Of a stretch of 64,000 bases of DNA, positions 14,990 through 27,445 are shown piece by piece. Within the stretch, counting starts at the first letter, position 1, and the number at the start of each line of letters is the position of its first letter. Position numbers and translations under genes: made by a program. The stretch comes from Pterois miles. Lineage: Eukaryota > Chordata > Actinopteri > Perciformes > Scorpaenidae. The stretch covers positions 482,501 through 546,500 of the forward strand of contig CAMQGK010000332.1 of assembly GCA_947000775.1 (NCBI GenBank). The letters are read 5' to 3'. A model generated the notes under the pieces. It did not search any database. It had not been told where the DNA came from and saw only the letters and a program-made list of their open reading frames with translations.

Positions 14990-17792
14990 CTTAAATGTAA
15001 TAAAAATGTAAGTAATTGTTTATTATTCTGTAAAAATTGATGAAAAAAGTCAAAGTATTATATGTCGAAAAAAGTCGTAGTATTGTATGTAAAAAAAAAG
15101 TCAGTATAGTATGTCGAAAAAAGACAGTATAGTATGTCAAAAAGTCATATAATAGTTTATTGAAAAAATTCATGGTAGAGTATGTCGAAAAAAGTAATAG
15201 TATTGTATATCGAAAAAAAAAGTCATAGTATAGTATGGCGAGAAAAAGTCATAGTATAGTATGTCGAAAAAAGTCAGAGCATTATATTCCGAAAAAAGTC
15301 ATAGTATGGTTTGTCGTAAAAAGTCATAGTATTGTACGTCAAAAAAAAGTTATAGTATAGTAGGTCGATAAAAGTCACGGTATACTGTCGAAAAAAGTCA
15401 TAGTATAGTATGTAGAAAAAAGTCAGTTTCGTATGGCGAAAAAAAAGTCACAGTATAGTATGTTGAAAAAAAGGTATTAGTATAGTATGTCGAAAAAAAG
15501 TCACAGTATACTGTCGAAAAAATTCGTAGTATAGTATGTAGTAAAAAGTGATATTATTTTATGTCGAAAAAAGTCAAAGTATTGTATGTCAAAAAAGTCA
15601 TAGTATAGTATGTAAAAAAGTCATAGTATAGCATAGCAAAAAAGTAAAAGTATAGTATGTCGACATACTATACTATGACTTTTTTCGACATATACTATGA
15701 CTTTTTTCGACATGCTATGCTGACTTTTTTCAACATATATGATGACTTTTTTCGACATACTATAATGTGACTTTTTTTTCGACAAACGATACTATGACTT
15801 TTTTCGACATACTATACTTTGAATTATTTCACCACTTTTTTCGACATACTATACTATGACTTTTTTCGACATACTATACTATGACTTTTGTCGACACACT
15901 ATACTATGACTTTTTTCGACATACTATGACTTTTTTCGACATACTATACTATGACTTTTTTCGACATACTATACTATGACTTTGTTCGACATGATTACTA
16001 TGACTTTTTTCAACATACTATACTATGACTTTTATCAACATACGATACTAGGATTTTTTTCAGAATACTATACTATGACTTTTTCGATATACGATATGAT
16101 GACTTTTTTCGACATATTATACTATGACCTTTTTCGACATACTATACTGTGACTTTTTTTCGACATACTATACTATGACTTTTTTCGACATACTATACTG
16201 TGACTTTTTTCAACATACTATAATGTGACTTTTTTTTCAACATACTATACTATGACTTTTTTCGACATACTATACTCTGAATTATTTCACCACTTTTTTC
16301 GACATACTATACTACGACTTTTTTCGACATACGATACTATGACTTTTTTCGACATAGTATACTATAAATTTTGTCGACATACTATACTGTGACTTTTCGA
16401 CATACTATACTATGACTTTTTCTGACATACTATACTATGACTTTTTTCGACACACTATGACTTTTTTCGACATACGATACTATGACTTTTTTCGACATAC
16501 TCCACTATAACTTTTTTCGACATCGTATAATATGAATTTTTTCGACATACTCCACTATGACTTTTTTTGACATACTATACTATGACTTTTTTCGACATGC
16601 TATACTATGACTTTTTTCAACATACTATACGATGACTTTTTCGACATACTATACAATGAGTTTTTTTCGACATACGATACTATGACTTTTTTCGACATAC
16701 TATACTATGAGTTTTTTTCGACATACGATACTATGATTTTTTTCGACATACAATACTATGACTTTTTTCGACATAGTATACTATAAATTTTGTCGACATA
16801 CTATACTATGACTTTTTTCGACATACTATACTATGACTTTGTTCGACATAGATTACTTTGACTTTTTTCAACATACTATACTATGACTTTTATCAACATA
16901 CTATACTAGGATTTTTTTCAGAATACTATACTATGACTTTTTTCGATATACGATATGATGACTTTTTTTGACATATTATACTATGACCTTTTTCGACATA
17001 CTATACTGTGACTTTTTGTCGACATACTATACTATGACTTTTTTCGACATACTATACTGTGACTTTTTTCAACATACTATAATGTGACTTTTTTTCAACA
17101 TACTATACTATGACTTTTTTCGACATACTATACTCTGAATTATTTCACCACTTTTTTCGACATAGTATACTATAAATTTTGTCGACATACTATACTGTGA
17201 CTTTTCGACATACTATACTATGACTTTTTCTGACATACTATACTGTGACTTTTCGACAAACTATACTATGACTTTTTTGACATACTCCACTTTGACTTTT
17301 TTCGATGTACTATACTTTGTCTGTTTTTGACATACGATACTATTACAGTTTTCGACATACTATACTATGACTTTTTTCGACATACGATACTTTGTCTGTT
17401 TTTGACATACGATACAATTACAGTTTTCGACATACGATACTATGACTTTTTTTAAAAATATACTACAACTTTTTTCAACATAGTATACTATGAATTTTTT
17501 TGATATTGTATACTATACTATGATTTTTTTATATAGTATACATGAATTCTTTCGACATAGTATACTATACTATGACTTGTTTTGACATACTATACTATGA
17601 CTTTTTTCGACATACTATACCAGGACTTTTTTCAGAATACAATACTATGACTTTTTTCGACATACTATACTATGACTTTGGTAAAATACTATACTTTGAC
17701 TTCTTCCGACATATAGTATAGTATAGTATGAATTTTTTGACACACTATTACTTTATTTCCGCATACTATACTGACTTTTTGACATACTATTA
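14989..17792. repeat. Higher-order satellite block, partial copy 3 (about 2.8 kb)
   Basis: It starts like the two full blocks (reverse-complement segment, palindrome at 15661) but lacks a large part of the plus-oriented segment before the next landmark at 17792. It can be explained as a deletion product of the 4.77-kb block. Confidence 0.75.
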
Positions 17793-20700
17793 CTTAAATG
17801 TAATAAAAATGCAAGTAATTGTTTATTATTCTGTAAAAATTGATGAAAAAAGTCAAAGTATTATATGTCGAAAAAAGTATTAGTATTGTATATCGAAAAA
17901 AAAGTCATAGTATAGTACGGCGAGAAAAAGTCATAGTATAGTATGTCGAAAAAAGTTATAGTATTGTATGTCAAAAAAAAGTTATAGTATTGTACGTCAA
18001 AAAAAAGTTATAGTATTGTACGTCAAAAAAAGTTATAGTATAGTAGGTCGATAAAAGTCACGGTATCCTGTCGAAAAAAGTCATAGTATAGTATGTAGAA
18101 AAAAAAGTATTAGTATAGTATGTCGAAAAAAAAGTCACAGAGTACTATGTCGAAAAAGTCACAATATACTGTCGAAAAAAGTCGTAGTCATAAAAAGTGA
18201 TATTATTTTATGTCGAAAAAAGTCATAGTATAGTGTGTCAAAAAAGTCATAGTATAGTATATCAAAAAAAAGTCATAGTATAGCATGTCGAAAAAAGTCA
18301 GAGTATAGTATGTCGAAAAAAGTCACGGTATACTGTCGAAAAAAGTCGTAGTATAGTATGTCGTAAAAAGTCATAGTATTGTATGTCGATAAAAGTCATG
18401 GTATAGTATGTCGAAAAACAGTCATAGTATAGTATAGCGAAAAAAAAGTCATAGTATACCATGTCGAAAAAAGTCATAGTATAGTCTGTCGCAAAAAGTC
18501 GTAGTATCGTATGTCAAAAAGTCATAGTATTGTATGGCGACAAAAAGTCATAGTATAGCATGTCGAAAAAAAGGCATAGTTTAGTATGGTGGAAAAAAAG
18601 TCATAGTATAGCATGTCGAAAAAAGTCATAGTATAGTATGTCAAAAAAGTCATAGTATAGTATGTTGACATACTATACTATGACTTTTGTCGATATACTA
18701 CACTATCAATTTTTTCGACATATACTATGACTTTTTTCGACATATTATACTATGACCTTTTTCGACATACTATACTGTGACTTTTTTACGACATACTATA
18801 CTACGACTTTTTTTGACATACGATACTATGACTTTTTTCAACATACTATACGATGACTTTTATCAACATACTATACTATGACTTTTTTCAACATACTATA
18901 CTATGACTTTGGTAAAATACTATACGTTGACTTCTTCCGACATAATATACTATGCCTTTTTTCGACACACTATTACTACATTTCAACATACTATACTATG
19001 ACTTTTTTTTGCATACTATTACTTAAATGTAATAAAAATGTAAGTAATTGTTTAGTATTTTGTAAAAATTCATGAAAAAAGTCAAAGTATTGTATGTCGA
19101 AAAAAGTCATAGTATTGTATGTCAAAAAAAAGTCATAGTATAGTATGTCGAAAAAAGACAGTATAGTATGTCAAAAAGTCATATTATACTATATTGAAAA
19201 AAATTCATAGTATAGTATGTCGAAAAAAGTAACAGTGTTGTATATCGAAAAAAAAGTCACAGTATAGTATGTCGAAAAAAAATCATAGCATAGTTTGTCG
19301 TAAAAAGTCATAGTATTGTATGTCAAAAAAAGTCATAGTATAGTATGTCGAAAAAAAGTCTTAGTGTAGTATGGCGAAAAAAATTCATAGTATAGTATGT
19401 CGAAAAAAGTCACGGTATACTGTCGAAAAAAGTCACAGTATAGTATGTCGTAAAAAGTCAGTGTAGTGTGGCGAAATAAAAGTCATAGTATAGCATGGCG
19501 AAAAAAAGTCATAGTATAGTATGTCGAAAAAAGTCAGTGTAGTACAGCAAGTCAAAAAAGTCAGTATATTATGTCGAAAAAAGTCATAGTATAGTATGTC
19601 GACACACTATACTATGACTTTTTTCGACATATACTATGAATTTTTTCGACATGCTATACTTTGAATTATTTCACCACTTTTTTCGACATACTATACTTTG
19701 AATTATTATTTCACCAGTTTTTTCGACATACGATATGATGACTTTCTTCGACATACTATAATGTGACTTTTTTTCGACAAACTATACTATGACTTTTGTC
19801 GACATACTATACTATGACTTTTTTCGACATACTATACTATGACTTTTTTCGACATAGTATACTATGAATTTTTTTCGACATACTCCACTATGACTTTTTT
19901 CGACATACTATGACTTTTTTCGACATAGTATACTATGAATTTTTTTCGACATACTCCACTATGACTTTTTTCGACATACTATGACTTTTTTCGACATAGT
20001 ATACAATGATTTTTTTTCGACATACTCCACTATGACTTTTTTCGACATACTATGACTTTTTTCGACATACTCTGACTTTTTTCGACATACGATACTCTGA
20101 CTTTTTTCGACATACTCCACTATGACTTTTTTCGACATAGTATACTATGAATTTTTTTCGACATACTCCACTATGATTTTTTTCGACATACTATACTATG
20201 ACTTTTTTCGATATACGATACTTTGTCTGTTTTCGAAATAGTATACTATGACTTTTTTCGACATACGATACTATGATTTTTTTCGACATAGTATACTATG
20301 AATTTTTTCAACATACTCCACTATGACTTTTTTCGACATACGATACTTTGTCTGTTTTTGACATACGACACTATTACAGTTTTCGACATACAATACTATG
20401 ACATTTTTAAAAATAAAATACTATGACTTTTTTCGACATAGTAGACTATGAATTTTTTCGACATAGTATACTATACTATGACTTTTTTCGACATACTATA
20501 CTATGATTTTTTTGACATACTATACTATGACTTTTTTCAACATACTATACTATGACTTTTTCGACATACTATACTATGACTGTTTTCGACATACTATGAC
20601 TTTTTTCGACATACGATACTATGACTTTTTTCAACATAGTATACTATGAATTTTTTCGACATACTATACTATGACTGTTTTCGACATACTATGACTTTTT

Positions 20701-21253
20701 TCGACATACTATACTATGACTTTTTTCGACATACTATACTATGACTTTTTTCGACATACTATACTATGACTTTTTTAAAAATACGATACGACTTTTTTCG
20801 ACATAGTATACTATGAATTTTTTCGACATAGTATACTATGATTTTTTTCGACAGATTACTATGACTTTTTTCGACATAGTATACTATGACTTCTTTTGAC
20901 ATACTATACTATGACTTTTTTCGACATACTATACTATGATTTCTTTCGACATAGTATACTATGAATTTAATCGACATACTCCACTATAACTTTTTTCGAC
21001 ATGCAATACTTTGTCTGTTTTTGACATACGATACTATGACATTTTTAAAAATACGATACTATGACTTTTTTCGACATAGTATACTATGAATTTTTTTTTG
21101 ACATAGTATACTATACTATGACTTTGTTCGACATAGATTACTATGACTTTTTTCAACATACTATACTATGACTTTTATATATACTTGGTATTATGTCGAT
21201 AAAAGTATAAAATGTCAAAAAAATTCATAGTATAGTATGTCGAAATACTATAC

Positions 21254-21355
21254 TCAGCTGGTTCCTTGCAGCAGCTCTACTCCGAGTCCCTCACAGATGG
21301 CTGATGTTCTCACCTTCTCTCTAAGGGAGACGCCAGCCTCCCTCCTGAGAAAACC
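21254..21355 (-). repeat. Interspersed repeat fragment (GGGACTCGGAGTAGAGCTGC type)
   Basis: On the minus strand this reads GGGACTCGGAGTAGAGCTGC, preceded by a GTCTCCCTTAGAGAGAAGG-like segment. I recognise this as a common dispersed sequence in fish genomes but cannot name the parent element with confidence. It abuts the end of the satellite. Confidence 0.45.
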
Positions 21356-21670
21356 CGTTTCAGTGTCTTGGACCATGGTCTAGTTCTTTGGGTCCTGATC
21401 CAGCCCTCAGGACCAGAGAGGAGGAGCGACACTGCAGAACAGATAATGGAGCTTCTCTGATTCTGACTAGAGACTGGATGGCCCTGGGAAGTGACCCGTC
21501 ACCCCGACTCACACAATATCTCTGGGGCGACCCGGTCACAACTTCTCCAAGTCCACAAAACACATCTGGACTGGATGGAGGACCAAGAGTTTTCTATAGC
21601 ACTACACAGTTTTTGTCCTCAGCAGGCTCGGCTTACAAGCTTTTCTTTCCACAGTTTACAGTGAAAGTAC
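21356..21670 (-). other. kctd15 intron sequence right of the satellite
   Basis: Unique sequence downstream (in gene orientation) of the 21671-21815 exon. No exon resembling the next part of a KCTD protein is visible. Short open frames on both strands (21388-21675 plus, 21360-21563 minus) show no recognisable domain. Confidence 0.6.
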
Positions 21671-21815
21671 CTTGAAGTCTTCAGGCAGCAGCAGCTTGCA
21701 GGTGCGCAGGAAGCTGAGGATGTAGCGGAAGATGTCTCCGTCTCGGTCGATGAAGTAGTGCTGCTTCAGACTGTCCAACACGATGGGCTCAGAGCCGGTA
21801 AACAGACGACTGATC
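21671..21815 (-). CDS. kctd15-like exon: second half of BTB/T1 domain
   Basis: This 145-bp minus-strand exon encodes 48 whole codons after one base of a split arginine codon. The peptide begins ISRLFTG and ends LLLPEDFK, and it contains QHYFIDRDGDIFRYIL, the core of the BTB/T1 fold of the KCTD1/KCTD15 group. The acceptor is a pyrimidine-rich TTTCTGTGCAG; the donor is AAG|GTACTT, phase 0. The first base completes the AG left by the upstream exon, giving ...KYPESR-ISRLF in frame. KCTD15 proteins form BTB oligomers and act in the nucleus against neural-crest induction (AP-2alpha and Wnt antagonism); that is family knowledge, not seen here. The next exon, expected to start with LLYEEA-like residues, is absent to position 1. 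The KCTD1 paralogue is the alternative. The flanking chst8-type gene and the KCTD15-like amino end favour KCTD15; a/b copy not resolved. Confidence 0.9.
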
Positions 21816-22575
21816 CTGCACAGAAACACAGACGAGACGATGACGGCCGCCGATGGCCGCTGACGGTCGTTGACGGTCATTGACGGTCGTCGACGGTCGT
21901 TGACGGCCGTTCCTTCATCAACATCAACACACTGGACTTTATTCTGACTCTATCCACCGTCCTGCTGACACTAAAGCTGCATTCACACCAAGAGTGGAGC
22001 AGATTCTCAACAGAAGATACCGTCGGTATCATCTGCTGATTCTAGACCCTCCAGAGCTTTAGCTGGTCTCCATGGTTACCATCAACATGAAGAATGTCAA
22101 TAAACAGACTGAGCTGAGATTTAAGATCAATAACCAGATAAGAATGATGCTGAAATAACTCCATCATGATGCTGATCATTAACAGTCTGAACTGATGCTT
22201 CATCAGGTCTGTTACCACGACGACAAGATAAAATGGAGTCTGGTTGGATCAGTATGAACAGTGCTTGGTGTGAACACACCTTAATACTCACTAGAGTGCC
22301 ACATGGATTAATCCACCGCTGAAAATAGTCCCCAACAAAGTGACTATTTCCTCCTATTGGTTAAACTACGGCGAGCAGCTGTTTGAAGAATAAATATTAG
22401 TTTTTAATGTCAGTTGGAACCAATGAGCTGAGAGCCGTAGACAGGAAGTCCCTCAGACCGTATAGAGAAGAACTGCTGATTACTTCCTCATTCGGTCTGT
22501 AAGAAGTCCCACGGGATTACTGATCGTATGAACTCTCTGATCACGTGACAGCCGGTAAATGTGTCGCGGTCTTAC
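21816..22575 (-). other. kctd15 intron (760 bp)
   Basis: Unique intron between the two kctd15 exons, with GT and AG ends on the minus strand. Near 21851-21912 it holds a short imperfect tandem of GACGGTCGTT-like 10-mers. Nothing else is recognisable. Confidence 0.8.
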
Positions 22576-22751
22576 CTGGACTCGGGGTATTTGGTGAGCG
22601 TCGCCAGGCTGCTGGTGTACATGTGCCCCCCCACATCAATGTGCACGGGGGCGTTGGACTTGGTGAGCTGAGCGGGGGACAGGATGCCCTGGGGGGTCAC
22701 GGGGGTCACAGGTGAGCGGCTCAGAGACATCCTGGACATGCTCCGCCCCTC
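22576..22751 (-). CDS. kctd15-like exon: amino end and start of BTB/T1 domain
   Basis: This 176-bp minus-strand exon has an acceptor CCTGTCACAG|GAGG and a strong donor CCAG|GTAAGA. It reads EGRS then MSRMSLSRSPVTPV, a proline-rich linker, then AQLTKSNAPVHIDVGGHMY and TLTKYPES, ending with AG of a split arginine codon. The HIDVGGHMY strand opens the T1 domain and is a hallmark of KCTD1/KCTD15. The MSR...LSRSP amino end is closer to KCTD15 than to KCTD1. ATG at 22739 is a plausible start. The frame is also open back to the acceptor, and KCTD15 is known to carry an upstream extension ending in EGG-like residues, so the exon may be internal in the longer isoform. No upstream coding exon was identified. 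The 12-bp minisatellite begins only about 50 bp upstream of the acceptor. Confidence 0.9.
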
Positions 22752-22800
22752 CTGTGACAGGTAACAACAGGTCAGAACACACAAACACAGGTCACCTCAC

Positions 22801-25800
22801 CTGAGAACATCACTGAGAACGGGCTGAGAACGTAACTGAGAATGTGACTGAGAACGTGACGGAGAACGCATCTGAGAACGTGACTGAGAACGCACCTGAG
22901 AATGTAACTGAGAACGCACCTTAGATCATAACTGAGAACGCGGCTGAGAACGTAACTAGGAATGTGACTGAGAACGTGATGGAGAACACACCTGAGAACG
23001 TAACTGAGAAAATAACTGAGAACGCACCTGAGAACGTGACTGAGAACGCACCTGAGATCGTGACTGAGAATGTGACTGAGAACGTGACGGAAAACGCACC
23101 TGAGAATGTGACTGAGAACGCACCTGAGAATGTAACTGAGAACGCACCTGAGATCATAACTGAGAACGCACCTGAGAACGTAACTAGGAATGTGACTGAG
23201 AACGTGATGGAGAACACACCTGAGAATGTAACTGAGAAAATAACTGAGAACGCACCTGAGAACGTAACTGAGAATGTGACTGAGAATGTGACTGAGAACG
23301 CACCTGACAACTCACCTGAGAACATAACTGAGAATGTGAGTGAGAACGTAACTGAGAACAAAACTGAGAATGTGACTGAGACGCACCTGAGAACATAACT
23401 GAGAACGTAACTGAGAATGTGACTGAGAACGTAACTGAGACGCACCTGAGAACTCACCTGAGAATGTAACTGAGAACGTAACTGAGAGCGCGACTGAGAA
23501 CAAAACTGAGAACAAAACTGAGAATGTGACTGAGAACATAACTGAGAACGTGACTGAGACGCACCTGAGAACAAAACTGTGAACGCACCTGAGAACATAA
23601 CTGAGAACGTAACTGAGAACGTGGCTGAGAATGTAACTGAGAACAAAACTGAGAATGTGACTGAGACGCACCTGAGAACTCACCTGAGAACGTAACTGAG
23701 AACGTAACTGAGAGCGCGACTGAGAACAAAACTGAGAATGTGACTGAGAATGTGACTGAGAACATAACTGAGAACGTGACTGAGACGCACCTGAGAACTT
23801 CACTGAGAACGCACCTGAGAACATAACTGAGAACGTAACTGAGAATGTGACTGAGAATATAACTGAGAACGTGACTGAGAACGCACCTGAGAACTTCACT
23901 GAGAATGCACCTGAGAACATAACTTAGAACGTAACAGAGAACGCACCTGAGAACGCACCTGAGAACATAACTGAGAACATCACTGAGGATATAACTGAGA
24001 ACGCACCTAAGAACCTGACTGAGAATGTGACTGAGAACGTGACTGAGAACGCACCTAAGAACATGACTGAGAACGCACCTAAGAACGTGACTGAGAACGT
24101 GACTGAGAATGCACCTGAGAACATCACTGAGAACGTAACTGAGAACGTGGCTGAGAACGTAACTGAGAACAAAACTGAGAATGTGACTGAGACGCACCTG
24201 AGAACTCACCTGAGAACTCACGCTGAGAACGTAACTGAGAGCGCGACTGAGAACAAAACTGAGAACAAAACTGAGAATGTGACTGAGAATGTGACTGAGA
24301 ACATAACTGAGAACGTGACTGAGACGCACCTGAGAACTTCACTGAGAACGCACCTGAGAACATAACTGAGAACATAACTGAGAACGGGACTGAGACGCAC
24401 CTGAGAACTTCACTGAGAACGCACCTGAGAACATAACTGAGAACGTAACTGAGAATGTGACTGAGAATATAACTGAGAACGTGACTGAGAACGCACCTGA
24501 GAACTTCACTGAGAATGCACCTGAGAACATAACTTAGAACGTAACAGAGAACGCACCTGAGAACGCACCTGAGAACATAACTGAGAACATCACTGAGGAT
24601 ATAACTGAGAACGCACCTAAGAACCTGACTGAGAACGTGACTGAGAACGCACCTAAGAACGTGACTGAGAACGTGACTGAGAATGCACCTGAGAACATCA
24701 CTGAGAACGTAACTGAGAACGTGGCTGAGAACGTAACTGAGAACAAAACTGAGAATGTGACTGAGACGCACCTGAGAACTCACCTGAGAACTCACCTGAG
24801 AACTCACCTGAGAACGTAACTGAGAACGTAACTGAGAGCGCGACTGAGAACAAAACTGAGAACAAAACTGAGAATGTGACTGAGAATGTGACTGAGAACA
24901 TAACTGAGAACTTCACTCAGTTACTGAGACGCACCTGAGAACTTCACTGAGAACGCACCTGAGAACATAACTGAGAACGTAACTGAGAATGTGACTGAGA
25001 ATATGACTGAGAATATAACTGAGAACGTGACTGAGAACGCACCTGAGAACTTCACTGAGAACGTACCTGAGAACATAACTGAGAACGCACCTGAGAACAT
25101 AACTGAGAACGTAACTGAGAATGTGACTGAGAATGTGACTGAGAACGCACCTGAGAACTTCACTGAGAATGCACCTGAGAACATAACTTAGAACGTAACT
25201 GAGAACACACCTGAGAACGCACCTGAGAACATAACTGAGAACGCAGCTGAGAGCATCACTGAGAACATCACTGAGAACGTAACTGAGAACATCACTGAGA
25301 ACATCACTGGGAACATAACTGAGAACATCACTGAGAACATCACTGAGAACGCACCTAAGAACGTGACTGAGAACGCACCTAAGAACGTGACTGAGAATGT
25401 GACTGAGAATGCACCTGAGAACATCACTGAGAGCGTAAAAGAACGCACCTGAGAACGTATCTGAGAACATCACTGAGAATATAACTGAGAATGTGACTGA
25501 GAACGTAACTGAGAACAAAATTGAGAATGTGACCGAGAACGAGACTGAGAACGTAACTGAGAACAAGACTGAGAATGTAACCGAGAACGAGCTTGAGAAC
25601 GTAACTGAGAACGAGACAGAGAACGTAACTGAGAATGAGACTGAGAACGTAACTGAGAATGTGACTGAGAACGCACCTGAAAACTCACCTGAGAACATAA
25701 CTGAGAACTAACTGAGAACGTGACTAAGAATGTAACTGAGAACAAAACTGAGAATGTGACTGAGACGCACCTGAGAACATAACTGAGAACGCAACTGAGA

Positions 25801-26690
25801 ACGTGACTGAGAACGTAACTGAGAACAAAACTGAGAATGTGACTGAGAGCACGACTGAGAACAAAACTGAGAACAAAACTGAGAACGCACCTGAGAACAT
25901 AACTGAGAACGTAACTGAGAACGTGGCTGAGAACCTAACTGAGAACAAAACTGAGAATGTGACTGAGACGCACCTGAGAACTCACCTGAGAACGTAACTG
26001 AGAACGAGACTGAGAATGTAACTGAGAATGAGACTGAGAATGTAACTGAGAATGAGACTGAGAATGTAACTGAGAACAAAACTGAGAACGAGACAGAGAA
26101 CGTAACTGAGAACGCACCTGAGAACATCACTGAAAACGAGACTGAGAACGTAACTGGGAATAAGACTGAGAATGTAGCCGAGAACGAGCTTGAGAACGTA
26201 ACTGAGAATGAGACTGAGAATGTAACTGAGAATGAGACTGAGAATGTAACTGAGAACAAAACTGAGAACGAGACAGAGAACGTAACTGAGAACGCACCTG
26301 AGAACATCACTGAGAACGAGACTGAGAACGTAACTGAGAACAAGACTGAGAATGTAGCCGAGAACGAGCTTGAGAACGTAACTGAGAATGAGACTGAGAA
26401 TGTAACTGAGAATGAGACTGAGAATGTAACTGAGAACAAAACTGAGAACGAGACAGAGAACGTAACTGAGAACGCACCTGAGAACATCACTGAGAACGAG
26501 ACTGAGAACGTAACTGAGAACAAGACTGAGAATGTAGCCGAGAACGAGCTTGAGAACGTAACTGAGAATGAGACTGAGAATGTAACTGAGAATGAGACTG
26601 AGAATGTAACTGAGAACAAAACTGAGAACGAGACAGAGAACGTAACTGAGAACGCACCTGAGAACATCACTGAGAACATCACTGAGAACA
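22801..26690. repeat. 12-bp minisatellite (CTGAGAACGTAA-type units)
   Basis: About 3.9 kb of 12-bp units, CTGAGAACGTAA with variants ending GTGA, GCAC, AAAA, ATAA and GAGA. Longer periods are visible: a segment around 23797 recurs 600 bp later at 24397, and a 180-bp period is repeated exactly about four times from 26000 to 26690. Because 12 bp is four codons and few units contain stops, long frames stay open on both strands (TENV-type and TFSV-type peptides). They are not genes. The array lies in the region upstream of the kctd15 exon acceptor and is probably intronic. Confidence 0.95.
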
Positions 26691-27011
26691 CGTCCTGTAG
26701 AAGTAGCCAGTGTTGCCATGGTGAGTGAGGCTGAGGCCTGGTGGCTGCTGATGAAGCGGAGGGAGGTGGAGGCCTGGGGGCGGATTAATTGCCCCCGAAA
26801 GGTGAACAGGAGGCAGCAGCGTTCAGTGTCCCCGCCCCGCAGCTGGCTCACCTCCTCGGGCCAAACTAACAACACACACCCCTCTCTCCGTCTGGACCTC
26901 CGCAGCTCTGCTGCACCAGACTCTGTGTTAAAATCAAAGGAAATAACAGACTGCAGGTCTGTGCTGATTACAGTCTCCAGGTAGAATAAAGAAGGAGACT
27001 CTTCATCAGGG
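26691..27011. other. Unique GC-rich spacer
   Basis: Single-copy sequence between the 12-bp array and the first interspersed repeat. It has GC-rich patches (GGGGGCGG near 26777, CCCCGCCCCGC near 26831). Open frames on both strands carry no domain that I recognise. Confidence 0.5.
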
Positions 27012-27300
27012 TCTGCAGTGGTTAGCGCTGTGTGGAGTCTGCATGTTCTCCCCGTGCAAGCGTGGGTTTTCTCCGGGTTCTCCGGCTTCCTCCCACAGTC
27101 CAAAGACATGCTGTTTAGGTTAATTGATGCCTCTAAATGTCCCGTAGGTGTGGATGTGAGCGTGAATGGTTGTCTGTCTATATGTGTCCTGTGATGGACT
27201 GGAGACCTGTCCAGGTGAACCCGACCAATGCCAGCTGGGATCAGCTCCAGCCCCCCGCGACCCCTAACGGGATAAGAGGTTGACGATGGATGGATGGATG
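27012..27300 (+). repeat. Interspersed repeat, copy 1 (TCCTCCCACAGTCCAAAGAC family)
   Basis: It carries the sequence block TGCATGTTCTCCCCGTG, TCCGGCTTCCTCCCACAG, TCCAAAGACATGCTG, GGTTAATTGA, GGATGTGAG, and ends in AACGGGATAAG plus GATGGATGGATG. This is a very common short interspersed sequence of teleosts. Its formal class is uncertain to me. A second copy starts near 28704 and an inverted fragment lies at 29165-29330. Confidence 0.75.
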
Positions 27301-27445
27301 TCTTCTAAACCTGCCAGAGGGGCTGAGGAGGAGGAAGGGGAGGAAGAGGGAGGAGGAAGAGGGGGAGGAGGAGGAGGAAGAGGGGGGAGGAGGAGAGGGA
27401 GGAGGAAGAGGGGGAGGAGGAGGACAGAGGGGCTGGATGCTATGG
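27301..27445 (+). repeat. GAGGAG purine tract attached to repeat copy 1
   Basis: It starts TCTTCTAAACCTGCCAGAGG and continues as (GAG/GGA)n to GGACAGAGGGGCTGGATGCT. The same start, tract type and end follow the second repeat copy at 28993-29135, so the tract was duplicated together with the repeat. Confidence 0.85.

Larger units (their letters stand above)
1..21250. repeat. AT-rich 25-bp satellite array with alternating orientation
   Basis: The array is built from a unit of about 25 bp, GACATACTATACTATGACTT followed by T4 and C. Recurrent variants replace CTATACTATG with CGATACTATG, GTATACTATGAA, CTCCTCGATG, CTCCACTATG or CTATAATGTG. The unit runs in plus orientation at 648-2156, 2728-5450, 6126-10230, 10900-14989, 15662-17792, 18668-19021 and 19601-21250. 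It runs in reverse complement at 275-647, 2157-2727, 5450-6125, 10230-10899, 14989-15661, 17792-18667 and 19021-19600. Open frames inside it (for example 1232-1501 minus) are by-products of the unit. Because kctd15 exons to the right read leftwards and its next exon is absent here, the array should lie in a kctd15 intron. The family name is not known to me. Confidence 0.95.

Noticed and set aside
1..21250. CRISPR array reading of the satellite
   Set aside because: Units are contiguous without unique spacers of constant length, and the context is a vertebrate gene intron.
21671..22751. kctd1 instead of kctd15, with chst9 as neighbour
   Set aside because: Considered because the pair CHST9-KCTD1 is parallel. 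The REPFERLVSAF and CSPCL motifs of the enzyme and the MSR-LSRSP amino end of the KCTD protein fit CHST8 and KCTD15 better. Not fully excluded without phylogeny.
22921..26700. Long frames on both strands of the 12-bp array (TENV and TFSV peptides)
   Set aside because: 12 bp equals four codons, so any stop-free unit gives open frames in several phases. Frames end where a variant unit brings a stop. It is a minisatellite by-product.
26718..27109. Coding exon reading MATLATSTG on the minus strand or the 88-codon plus frame
   Set aside because: No conserved sequence, and the minus frame continues into the minisatellite. It could not be linked in phase to kctd15.
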